Source: Aliiroseovarius sp. Z3
GTDB lineage: Bacteria > Pseudomonadota > Alphaproteobacteria > Rhodobacterales > Rhodobacteraceae
DNA length: 64,000 nucleotides
Direction: 5' to 3'
Assembly (NCBI RefSeq): GCF_029105185.1
Contig: NZ_JAFMZK010000004.1
Coordinates: forward strand, 62,001-126,000
A program made the translations under genes and the position numbers. The notes under the pieces were generated by a model. The model searched no databases. It saw only the letters and a list, made by a program, of their open reading frames with translations, and was not told the DNA's origin. Positions 1-7,906 of this stretch are shown here, piece after piece; position 1 is the stretch's first letter, and each line of letters starts with the position of its first letter.

Positions 1-211
1 TATAGAAGCTGCCCAGAAGGGCCAGGTCAAATTCGGCACCGAGGTCCAAACGGGCGATGGCCAGAAACAGCAGGCAGGGAATGGCAACCGACTGTGCAAA
101 GCGCATCAATCCGTCGATCGCCCCATCGTCCAACATCTGCCGCCAGCGCACCAGATAGCCAAACCCGATCACCAAAAAGACCGGCAGGACGATGTTCACC
201 AGCGTGCTCAT
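1..211 (-). CDS. AEC family transporter, N-terminal fragment
   Basis: Only the first 70 residues are inside the window; the gene runs off the left edge. The visible part starts MSTLVNIVLPVFLVIGFGY and has two hydrophobic stretches (about residues 3-20 and 40-56), the usual start of the auxin-efflux-carrier/malonate-transporter type permeases that sit in the inner membrane. The start ATG (209-211) overlaps the TGA of the upstream MBL hydrolase gene in an ATGA junction, so the two are probably translationally coupled and this is the last visible gene of the dac-tmk-holB-tatD group. The substrate cannot be told from this piece. Confidence 0.6.
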   Translation of the reverse strand, partial: MSTLVNIVLPVFLVIGFGYLVRWRQMLDDGAIDGLMRFAQSVAIPCLLFLAIARLDLGAEFDLALLGSFY

Positions 212-1023
212 TCAAGTGGAATGCGGATGGTCATTCCGTCATAGGCTGGGGTGATGTGTGGGGGCGTTTCGGCATCGACCGTGGCATGGTCCAGGTCGAT
301 ATGCATGTTGGTCAGCACACCTTGCCGGGCACCAACGCGGTCGATCCATTCCAGCGTCTGGTCAAGATGGAAATGTGTGGGGTGTGGCGACCGGCGCAGG
401 GCATCCAGCACGAAAACATCCAGATCCTGAAGCAGCGGCAACACCTCGTCGGGGATCTCGTTCACGTCGGGCAAATACACCAATCCGCCGATGCGAAATC
501 CCAGTGAATCCATCATTCCGTGACGCACCTCGAACGGCGTCATGCGGATGTCGCCACCTACACCGCCAATAACCACATCGCCCTTGCCAACATTGATCGA
601 ATGAAGATCCAGAATGGGCGGATAGCTCGACCCCTCGGGTTGCACAAACGCATAGCTGAACCGCGCCAATAGGGCCTCTTGCGTCGGACCATCCGCCCAG
701 ACGGGCAGACGCCGTTTCATGTTGAACACCACCATGCGCAGATCGTCGATGCCATGGGTGTGGTCCGCATGGCTATGAGTGAACACGACCCCGTCCAGCG
801 TACCGACCCCTGCCGCCAAAAGCTGGTGGCGCATATCAGGGGACGTGTCGATCAGCACGCGGGTGACGCCACCATCGTCACCGGTGCGGGTAACAAGCGC
901 CGAACAGCGGGTGCGGGTGTTCTTGGGATTGTCGGGGTCGCAATCCCCCCAGTGACCGCCCAGCCGGGGCACGCCCCCGGACGAACCGCATCCCAATATG
1001 GTGAAGTCGATCTTTGCCATCAT
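208..1023 (-). CDS. MBL-fold metallo-hydrolase (PhnP-like)
   Basis: A 271-residue metallo-beta-lactamase-fold hydrolase. The zinc-binding HxHxDH motif is seen as HSHADH at residues 83-88, after an N-terminal GCGSSGGVPR strand-loop typical of the PhnP/RNase Z-like branch of the superfamily. Further His/Asp ligands occur in PTHFHLDQT near the C terminus. The gene follows tatD with an ATGA overlap (two consecutive ATG codons; the first is used here). In many alphaproteobacteria this hydrolase is found directly after tatD. A phosphodiesterase activity on a small cyclic phosphate or nucleotide is likely from the family, but the substrate is not shown by the sequence. Confidence 0.85.
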   Translation of the reverse strand: MMAKIDFTILGCGSSGGVPRLGGHWGDCDPDNPKNTRTRCSALVTRTGDDGGVTRVLIDTSPDMRHQLLAAGVGTLDGVVFTHSHADHTHGIDDLRMVVFNMKRRLPVWADGPTQEALLARFSYAFVQPEGSSYPPILDLHSINVGKGDVVIGGVGGDIRMTPFEVRHGMMDSLGFRIGGLVYLPDVNEIPDEVLPLLQDLDVFVLDALRRSPHPTHFHLDQTLEWIDRVGARQGVLTNMHIDLDHATVDAETPPHITPAYDGMTIRIPLE

Positions 1024-1823
1024 ACCCCCACCGTATGGGCCGCAGCTTTCGAGAATAACCGGTCGAAATTGGCTTGGGTTTGGGCGGCGAAATCTGCGTA
1101 GGGCAGGCCAAACACCTCGGCCCCGACCCTGGCCGTATGGGCGGAGTAGGCCGGTTCGTTGCGTCGACCACGATGAGGCGGCGGGGCAAGATAGGGCGCA
1201 TCCGTTTCAACCAGAATACGGTCCACCGGCGCGGCCGCGAAAATGTCGCGCAGGTCTTGACTGCGCGGGAATGTGGCGATGCCGGACATGGACAGATAGA
1301 AACCAAGGTCCAGTGCGGCCTTCGCAAGCTCAGCCCCCGAGCTGAAACAATGCATGACACAGGAATAGGCACCGATCTTGTGTTCTTCCGTCAGAATGCG
1401 GGCCATGTCCTCGTCCGCGTCACGCGAATGGATGATCAGCGGCAGACCTGTTTCACGCGCTGCCTGAATGTGAACGCGCAGGCTTTCGATCTGCGCCTCG
1501 CGGCTGTCAGCCGTGTAATGATAATCCAAGCCACTTTCGCCAATGCCGACAAACTTCGGATGGTCCGCCAGCGCGATCAGCTCATCAACCGTCACCATTG
1601 GTTCCGACGCTACGCTCATCGGATGGGTGGCTGCTGCGAAGAACACCGGGTCATACGTCTCGGCAATCGCGCGCACCTGATCCAGGTTCGACATCTTGGT
1701 GCAGATCGTCACCATGCGCGTCACGCCGGCTTCGGCAGCCCGCGCGATCACTTGATCCAGCTCGCCTTCGAAATCCGGAAAATCCAGATGGCAATGGCTG
1801 TCGGTGATCCGGGGCGTGCTCAT
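1020..1823 (-). CDS. tatD: TatD family metal-dependent hydrolase
   Basis: A 267-residue TIM-barrel hydrolase of the TatD family. The metal-binding SHCHLD motif is at residues 9-14, followed by GESGLDYH, a conserved HSRDAD segment and a C-terminal ETDAPYLAP motif, all hallmark TatD elements. The family comprises Mg-dependent deoxyribonucleases involved in DNA fragmentation and repair. The reading frame is open further upstream, but the ATG at 1823 is chosen because the conserved sequence begins straight after it. The gene lies 16 nt downstream of holB and overlaps the MBL gene, consistent with one operon. Confidence 0.92.
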   Translation of the reverse strand: MSTPRITDSHCHLDFPDFEGELDQVIARAAEAGVTRMVTICTKMSNLDQVRAIAETYDPVFFAAATHPMSVASEPMVTVDELIALADHPKFVGIGESGLDYHYTADSREAQIESLRVHIQAARETGLPLIIHSRDADEDMARILTEEHKIGAYSCVMHCFSSGAELAKAALDLGFYLSMSGIATFPRSQDLRDIFAAAPVDRILVETDAPYLAPPPHRGRRNEPAYSAHTARVGAEVFGLPYADFAAQTQANFDRLFSKAAAHTVGV

Positions 1824-1839
1824 AAGGGGCGTCCTTGCC

Positions 1840-2970
1840 TCAGGCGGCTTGGCGCGCCGCCGTGTCGTTGATCCTGAAAACCATATCAAGGATGAGCGCG
1901 GCAGGGTCAAGGTTCACAGCGCGACCATGGTTGGCGCGGGCCGACAGCTCTTGTTGCAGACTGGCCCAAGCGCGGGCTGCATCAGGGCCGGGCGACAGGC
2001 GGGCCAGACATGCGGCCTCGCCCGGTGCAGCCTCGGCGGACGGTGAGAAACCGGCCCCGTGGCGGGCCAGACGCGCCAGAAAGAACTCGAACAGGCGCAG
2101 GATCAGCTCGAATTTGTCGGCGTTGGCTTTCCCTACCGCGCTGTTTGCCAACTTCAAAGCCTGCGGGCGGTCAAATTCACGTCCCGCCGAAAAAATATTG
2201 ATAAGCGAGGCATAGATTGCCAGCCCGTCAAGATGTTGAAGCCGGAGCGCATCCCCCGCCGATCCCGCCGCCAACTCACCCAACCGCAAGGTGGCCTCGG
2301 CTGATGGGGTTTCATCCAGCCCTGCCATGATTTGCGCCAGATCGTCCGGGGCCAGCGGCGCAAGCCGCAATTCGCGACAGCGTGAGCGGATCGTGGGCAA
2401 CAGGCGGGACGGTTGTTGGCTGATTAGCAGCAGAACAGCGCCTTCCGGCGGCTCTTCCAGAAGTTTCAGAAGTGCATTGGCGGCCGATGTATTCATCTCA
2501 TCGGCCGCATCGACGATCACGACACGACGTCCGCCGCCGGCTGAGGACATCGCGAAAAAGTGCTTAAGCTTACGCACCTCATCGACAGTGATATCGCTTT
2601 TAAGGCGCTTGTTCTTCTCGTCCCACGGACGACGCAAAAGAAACAGGCCGGGATCCGACAGAACCCGCACCCGCCGCGCCACAGGGTGATCGTCGGGCAC
2701 ATCAAGGCTGGTGGGCGTGGGGGCCGCAAACATGCCACCATCATCTGGCGGGGTGGCCAGAAGGAACCGGGCGATGCGCCAGGCCAGCGTTGCCTTACCC
2801 ACACCACGCGGCCCGGTAATCAGCCAACCGTGATGCAAACGGTCCGAGGTATAGGCTTCCAAAAAAGCTGCCTCGGCAGGGGCTTGCCCGATCAGTTGAG
2901 GTGCCTCACGGGGGTGGGGGGCGCCTTCAATCCGATCAGATTCGGGTATGTCGTCAAGTTCCGTGCTCAT
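1840..2970 (-). CDS. holB: DNA polymerase III subunit delta'
   Basis: A 376-residue AAA+ clamp-loader subunit. The N-terminal third has the Walker A-type loop GPRGVGKAT (residues 53-61), then DITVDEVRKL and VVIVDAADEMNTSAANALLKLLEEPP, the characteristic delta' segment with sensor region SQQPSRLLPTIRSRCRELRL. Together with delta and tau/gamma it loads the beta clamp during replication. The ATG overlaps the stop of tmk by four bases. The tmk-holB-tatD order is a classic conserved block in bacteria, which supports the call and the start. Confidence 0.93.
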   Translation of the reverse strand: MSTELDDIPESDRIEGAPHPREAPQLIGQAPAEAAFLEAYTSDRLHHGWLITGPRGVGKATLAWRIARFLLATPPDDGGMFAAPTPTSLDVPDDHPVARRVRVLSDPGLFLLRRPWDEKNKRLKSDITVDEVRKLKHFFAMSSAGGGRRVVIVDAADEMNTSAANALLKLLEEPPEGAVLLLISQQPSRLLPTIRSRCRELRLAPLAPDDLAQIMAGLDETPSAEATLRLGELAAGSAGDALRLQHLDGLAIYASLINIFSAGREFDRPQALKLANSAVGKANADKFELILRLFEFFLARLARHGAGFSPSAEAAPGEAACLARLSPGPDAARAWASLQQELSARANHGRAVNLDPAALILDMVFRINDTAARQAA

Positions 2971-3605
2971 GCGCTGGACTTCAGGCTGTTCACCACTTCG
3001 TTGGCGATCCGCAGAACATCCTTGGCGACAATGTTGATGTCGCGGGTTCCGTCGATGACACGGAAGCGGTCAGGATATTGTTGGGCGAGGTCCAGAAATC
3101 CAGTGCGCATCTTCTGTTGCAAGTCGGCGCCGAAATCCTCGAACCGTTCCTCGGTGCCGCCGCGCCCCTTGGCGCGCGACAAGCCGATATCGGGATCCAT
3201 GTCGATCAGGAAAGTCAGGTCCGGTTCGCGCCCGATGACAAGCTCATGGAGCTGATCCACCATGTTGCGCAAATCGCCGGATCTGGTGCCCTGATACATG
3301 CGCGTACTGTCGGCGAAACGATCGGTGATCACGATCTTACCCTTGGCGAGAGCGGGATTGATCAGTCGTTCCAGATGGTCGCGCCGGGCGGCCGTAAACA
3401 ACAGCAGCTCGGTTTCGGCGGACCAGCGATCGGGGTCACCTTCCAGAACCAGCGACCGGATTTCCTCGGCCCCCGTGCTGCCGCCCGGTTCGCGGGTCAG
3501 GACAACATCATGCCCCGCTTCTTCCAACGCTTTCGCCAGCAGTTTGGCCTGGGTGGATTTGCCCGAGCCATCAATGCCTTCAAAACTGATAAAAAGCCCT
3601 GCCAT
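2967..3605 (-). CDS. tmk: Thymidylate kinase (dTMP kinase)
   Basis: A 212-residue P-loop kinase that phosphorylates dTMP to dTDP in the cytoplasm. The sequence starts MAGLFISFEGIDGSGKSTQ with the P-loop GIDGSGKS at residues 10-17, followed by the TMP-binding LTREPGG and the DRF(A)DST motif. The frame is open for 20 more codons upstream, but the ATG at 3605 places the P-loop at the usual distance from the N terminus and lies only 7 nt behind the carboxypeptidase stop codon. It overlaps holB by 4 nt. Confidence 0.95.
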   Translation of the reverse strand: MAGLFISFEGIDGSGKSTQAKLLAKALEEAGHDVVLTREPGGSTGAEEIRSLVLEGDPDRWSAETELLLFTAARRDHLERLINPALAKGKIVITDRFADSTRMYQGTRSGDLRNMVDQLHELVIGREPDLTFLIDMDPDIGLSRAKGRGGTEERFEDFGADLQQKMRTGFLDLAQQYPDRFRVIDGTRDINIVAKDVLRIANEVVNSLKSSA

Positions 3606-3612
3606 GCCTACG

Positions 3613-4812
3613 TCAGTTGCTTGTGGTCGGTGCTTCTGACTGGATTGCGGCAGGCGGCGCGTCATTGCCGATCACCAGCGCCAGCACGCGTTCGGCAGCC
3701 ACGGTCAGGCGCTTTCCGAACCCGGCATTTCCCACACCTTCCTCGGCGAATAACGGCACCACGGTATCATTCAGACCGTCCCGGCTGATCACCATTTCAG
3801 CCAGTTCCTGACCCTGCGCAATCGGGGCCGCAATAGGGCCATTCCAGTTGATGGTGGCTGAAATGCCCTCGCGTTGTCCGGCGGGGATCAGAAGATCGAC
3901 ATCCTGAGCGGGAACAAGACCCACCGTATCGACAGACCCCAACCAAACATCCGCTTCGGCGACGCGCTCTCCAGCCTTCATGGTTGTTTTCATGGTGAAC
4001 TGACGAAACGCCCAGTTGACGATGGCTTCTGCCTCTTCCGCGCGTTCCTTTTCCGAGTTCATACCGGATACGACAAAGACAATCCGACGATCCCCCTGAC
4101 GGGCCGAGCCGACCAGACCATACCCGGCTTCCTGCGTGTGACCGGTTTTCAGACCATCAGCACCGATGCCAAGGTCCAGCAACGGGTTGCGGTTGAAACG
4201 GTTGTCAGGTGCGCGGCCCTTGTAGTGGTATTCGGACTGGCCGAAATAGTGATACAGGTCCGGAAACTCGACGATGATGTGGCGTGCCAGAATGGCAAGG
4301 TCTTTCATCGACATGCGCTGCATGGGGTGCGGCCAGCCCGAGGAATTACCAAAGCTGGAATTCTCCATGCCCAGATCGCGTGCGCGGTCGGTCATCATAC
4401 GGGCGAATGCGTCCTCGGTCCCGGCCAGACCCTCGGCGACTGCGACGCAGGCGTCATTGCCTGACTGGACGATGATGCCCTGGATCAAATCCTCGACCGT
4501 CGGGCGGTCGGTTTGCTCCAGAAACATGGTCGACCCGCCGATGGCGGCGGCGCGCTCGGACACACCAAACGGGGTGCTCATCGTAACGCGCCCATCCGCG
4601 AGTGCTTCGAACAGCAGGTTCACGGTCATCAGTTTCGACATGGATGCAGGCGGCAAGGGTATTTCAGCGTTCTTTTCCATCAGAACCGTGCCGGTGTTGA
4701 TATCCAGCACATAGGCCGAACTTGCACGGGTTTCAAAAGCACGGGCGGGCAGGGAGGCCGCCGCCAGCAGGGATATCAGAGCAGAGAGGAACACGGTCAG
4801 ACGGATTAGCAT
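3613..4812 (-). CDS. D-alanyl-D-alanine carboxypeptidase (PBP5/6 type)
   Basis: A 399-residue low-molecular-weight penicillin-binding protein that trims the terminal D-Ala from peptidoglycan pentapeptides in the periplasm. A signal peptide ends around ARA/FET (residues 23-28). The three active-site motifs are present: SMSK at 57-60 (nucleophile Ser and general-base Lys), SGN at 117-119 and KTG at 222-224. The C-terminal PBP5_C-type beta-rich domain follows. It lies between the SPOR lipoprotein gene and tmk, so cell-wall and replication genes share one minus-strand transcription block. Confidence 0.93.
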   Translation of the reverse strand: MLIRLTVFLSALISLLAAASLPARAFETRASSAYVLDINTGTVLMEKNAEIPLPPASMSKLMTVNLLFEALADGRVTMSTPFGVSERAAAIGGSTMFLEQTDRPTVEDLIQGIIVQSGNDACVAVAEGLAGTEDAFARMMTDRARDLGMENSSFGNSSGWPHPMQRMSMKDLAILARHIIVEFPDLYHYFGQSEYHYKGRAPDNRFNRNPLLDLGIGADGLKTGHTQEAGYGLVGSARQGDRRIVFVVSGMNSEKERAEEAEAIVNWAFRQFTMKTTMKAGERVAEADVWLGSVDTVGLVPAQDVDLLIPAGQREGISATINWNGPIAAPIAQGQELAEMVISRDGLNDTVVPLFAEEGVGNAGFGKRLTVAAERVLALVIGNDAPPAAIQSEAPTTSN

Positions 4813-4860
4813 CGCAGGTCAGTGGCCTTTATTGACATTATTGAATTGCCGCTACGGGCA

Positions 4861-5718
4861 TTAGTTCGAGACTGGATAGGCATCGGTGAAGCCCATCGCG
4901 CCGGTTTTCTTCAGCGCCGCTGCGCGTTCTGCCTGAGTGCCAACCGGGCCGACCAGCACGCGCCAGAAGGATTTGCCGTCCTTTGAGCCGGGTTTGAGGG
5001 TTGCAGTCAAGCCAGCCTTCTGCAACTCGGCCACGGTTTGTTTGGCATTGGCTTCGAACGAAAAAATGCCAGCCTGGATATAGGGTTTGGACAAGGTGCT
5101 GGCGGCGGAGGCCTGCGGCGCAGTTGGTTTGGGCGGAGGGGCAGACTTTGCCGATGCCGCTTCGGTTTTGGCAAGAGCGGCAGAGGCCGCTGCAATCGGA
5201 TCGTCCAAGGATGATTGTTCGATATTTGCCGGTGCATCCAGTTCTTCGGTCGGTGCGGCAGGTTCTTCCTTTATGACCTCCTTGCGCAGGGCCGTCACGC
5301 TCAATTCGGCGGGGGCGCCCGCCAGCATACCAAGCGCTTCGGCGGCATCCGATGACACCTGAAAGCGCGGGCCGGGCACTTCGCGTTCGCGCCGGAACAG
5401 GGCGCCGACGACGGATTTTCCATTGGCCTGGTTACGGATGATCACCCGTTCGGGGTCTGTCGCGTCCGGGTGTGCCACCCAGACACCGCCAAGGCTGGGA
5501 CGACCGTCCCAAAGTCCTTTTTCAGCCAGCTGAAAAATCTCGGGCGCCTCAACGTCCCGCTCACCACTTTGAGCACGCCCGCTTTTGCCAGCAGCGGCGG
5601 AGGCCGAACCCTTGTCGTTCTTTTTCAGAAAGTCGGGAAGTTTGGCGTCGTCGCAACCCGAAAGAAACAGTGCGCTGCCCAATACAATGGCCACTTTCAG
5701 AGTGGTCTTGCTTGCCAT
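4861..5718 (-). CDS. SPOR-domain lipoprotein
   Basis: A 285-residue envelope protein. The N terminus is a lipoprotein signal with lipobox LSGC (acylated Cys 22). The middle (about residues 140-205) is a low-complexity Ala/Pro/Ser/Lys linker. The last 75 residues (PYIQAGIFSFEANAKQTVAELQKAGLTA and onward) form a SPOR domain, which binds denuded glycan strands at division septa. It sits 48 nt upstream of the D-Ala-D-Ala carboxypeptidase gene and probably shares its transcript, an arrangement that fits a peptidoglycan maturation role. RlpA-like lytic activity is not indicated: the double-psi barrel residues are not evident. Confidence 0.85.
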   Translation of the reverse strand: MASKTTLKVAIVLGSALFLSGCDDAKLPDFLKKNDKGSASAAAGKSGRAQSGERDVEAPEIFQLAEKGLWDGRPSLGGVWVAHPDATDPERVIIRNQANGKSVVGALFRREREVPGPRFQVSSDAAEALGMLAGAPAELSVTALRKEVIKEEPAAPTEELDAPANIEQSSLDDPIAAASAALAKTEAASAKSAPPPKPTAPQASAASTLSKPYIQAGIFSFEANAKQTVAELQKAGLTATLKPGSKDGKSFWRVLVGPVGTQAERAAALKKTGAMGFTDAYPVSN

Positions 5719-5917
5719 GTCTCGCCCCTAATTGTCATGCGGGCCTTGCGCCCGGAACTGCTCTGCTGTCGGGTATCGATCCCGATTAGGCGGTAGTCTA
5801 ACGATACATCGGGCGCGTGAAAAGGCTCTCGCGTAACGCGATCTTCCTGTGGGCAAAAACCAGCCCGCGAAAACCTGCTTTCAGAATCGCATAACCACCG
5901 CTATCTCTTCGCTCGTC

Positions 5918-6007
5918 GGAGGAGTGGCAGAGTGGTTGAATGCACCGGTCTTGAAAACCGACGTAGGTGAAAGTCTACCGTGGGTTCGAATCCCACCTCC
6001 TCCGCCA
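5918..6007 (+). tRNA. tRNA-Ser (anticodon TGA)
   Basis: A 90-nt cloverleaf with a 7-bp acceptor stem (GGAGGAG with CTCCTCC), D-loop, anticodon TGA at 5952-5954 within the loop CTTGAAA, a long variable arm typical of type II (serine) tRNAs, T-loop GGTTCGAATCC and an encoded CCA end. The bottom pair of the anticodon stem is a C-A mismatch, otherwise the fold is regular. A degraded gene remnant starts less than 60 nt downstream, consistent with this tRNA gene having served as an insertion point. Confidence 0.97.
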
Positions 6008-6055
6008 TCATCAAAATGCGGCCTAGCGGCAGGGTGCTGCCGCCCGAAACACCGG

Positions 6056-7290
6056 TTATCTGGCGTTGTGTTTTATCATGTCACCGGCCTGACGCAGCAA
6101 GGCCGTGTCGTCCTGATGTGCAGGACCGGGCAGGATTTCCTGGGGACGATAGTGTTTCAGCGCGGCGACTGACATTATCTGGCGCGCCTGCCGGATCGAG
6201 GCGACCGCCACCCGCTTGTCATTTTCAGCCGAAAGATAGTTCAGCTGAATTTTCGGTTGCACTGTCTGATCGGTTGATTGTGCATGGCAGCTGTCGATAC
6301 TTTCCGGCCGCAGATTGCACACCGACACGGTGATCGCCGGGAACGGATGCAGCGGATCACCCAGACGGTCTGTGGATAGTGGCTGCACATGATACTCCAA
6401 ATCCGGTGTCGCCAACGATGGGTCGGATTTCGTGAATATTCCGAACTGACTTGGCGCCATGGATAACGGGCCGCTTTGGGTCAGCATGTATTGCAGCCCC
6501 ATGCGCGCTTTTCCCCAAAATGAGTTGGCCATCGTGTTAAGGGTTTTTTGCATCCTGCACCTTGAACACCGTGCGGATTTGCAGGTGGTCCTGAAGGTTT
6601 TCGCCGACCCCCGGACAATCATGGGTGGGGGTGACGCCCAGATCAGAAAGTCTATTCGGCTGACCAATGCCCGACAGTTCGAGTATTTTCGGCGAATTGA
6701 TCGCACCCGCTGCCAGCACCACCTCGGCTGTACAAAACGCCCTGTATGATCGGCCTCTCCAGCGAAAGGTGACCCCCTTTGTGGTCTTTCCATCGAGGAC
6801 CAACGTTCGGTATGCGTCTGCGTCAGAAGACGAAGATTGGGACGATTCAGAGCGGGTCGCAGAAAGTTGGTCGCGGTGCTCCACCGAACGCCATTTTCTG
6901 GTTTACCTCGAAGAAACCCGAACCTTCGTTGTTGCCGTCGTTGAGTTCGTTGCGCGGTTGAGTGCCGTTTTCTTTTGCAGCCTCCTGAACCGCAGAAAGA
7001 ATGTCCCAGTGCAGTCGTTGTTTCGAAACCTTCCATTCGCCGCCTGTGCGGTGCATGTGGGTGTCGCCGCCGTGGTGATCTTCTGATTTCAGAAAGTAGG
7101 GCAAGACATCGTCCAATCCCCATCCGACATTTCCCATTTGCCGCCAGTTGTCATAGTCAGACGACTGTCCACGCATATAGATCATGCCATTGACCGAGGT
7201 GCAGCCGCCCACAACCTTGCCACGGGGATGAACCAGTTCACGCCCATTCAGGCCTGGCTCGGACGCGGTTTTCATCACTGCGTCATTCAA
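6056..7290 (-). pseudogene. GMC oxidoreductase (choline dehydrogenase-like) pseudogene
   Basis: A broken glucose-methanol-choline oxidoreductase. Reading the minus strand, homologous blocks occur in order but in changing frames: EPGLNGRELVHPRGKVVGGCTS and MIYMRGQSSDYDNW (about 7250-7130), then NGVRWSTATNFLRPALNRPNL in a second frame (about 6890), then VVLAAGAINSPKILELSGIGQP in a third frame (about 6720), then SGPLSMAPSQFGIF back in the second frame (about 6460). At least three frameshifts are needed. The N-terminal FAD-binding segment (about 70 residues) is missing at the right end, and the frame stops at 6056 just before the expected C-terminal histidine region. It cannot make a working enzyme. 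Confidence 0.85.
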
Positions 7291-7497
7291 ACCGCTCCCC
7301 TAGGCAGATTTTCGGCCACCGCGACGAGCCATGCGCGCCCATGCTGTGGGTTATTCTGGACCACCCTCTCTGATGGTTGTGTTAAACGCAATGACTTTCC
7401 GCTTCTTTCGGTGCCAATTCGGATATGGATACAGGGCGGGGGTTGGTCGGATCCGGATCACCCAAGCAAGATGTGCGCAAGACCTGAACTGCTACCC

Positions 7498-7779
7498 CTA
7501 TTGTCGTTGAGGGCAGGGTGGCCGACCCATATCTTCCATCATCTTTTCGTGGAACACCTCGACCGGTGTCTTCCATCAGAGACCGCCCGGATGTCGCGCT
7601 TGCGTGGAAGCCATCTGAAGCCATCTTCGGACCCGGCGATTGGTGTTCGCGACAGTGGCTTTCTGCTACGGCGAGAAGGGATCGCAAAACCACGTCTGCG
7701 TTTCGATCTCGGCTTGCAGACGCCGCCAGCTGACGAGCTCGGTGCTGCGATCGCAGGTTATGAGGTTGCGACGCCCTTA
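7498..7779 (-). mobile_element. IS30-family transposase remnant (C-terminal part)
   Basis: On the minus strand one frame, interrupted by internal stops, reads RRNLITCDRST, then WFCDPFSP followed by a stop, QKATVANTNRRVRRWL, a shifted stretch with LPRKRDIRAVS, and WKTPVEVFHEKM. This matches the layout of the C-terminal catalytic part of IS30-type transposases (the D...WQRG.NENTN..L..(Y/F)LPKGTD...GWKTP.E pattern), but the Trp of WQ and the Gly of GWKTP are stop codons. No terminal inverted repeats were found. The rest of the 7291-7906 interval shows no supported gene. Together with the adjacent GMC pseudogene this marks a decayed insertion next to tRNA-Ser. Confidence 0.6.
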
Positions 7780-7906
7780 TGTGCGAAGTTGGAACCCCAA
7801 TCGTTGAGGCCAGAACCTGTTTTTTGATCACCAAACCGTTTCGGCCCGAGCAATGTATTCTCGTTAACCGAAACGCTGGCATAATTGTTCAAGAACGCTT
7901 TACCGA

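Noticed and set aside
6026-6043. Hairpin GCGGCAG/CTGCCGC after tRNA-Ser as a terminator
   Set aside because: No T tract follows and the stem may simply be part of the scar; not enough to call a terminator.
7382-7882. 166-codon open frame in the scar region as a possible gene
   Set aside because: It covers the transposase remnant in a wrong frame; the recognisable protein pattern lies in another, interrupted frame.
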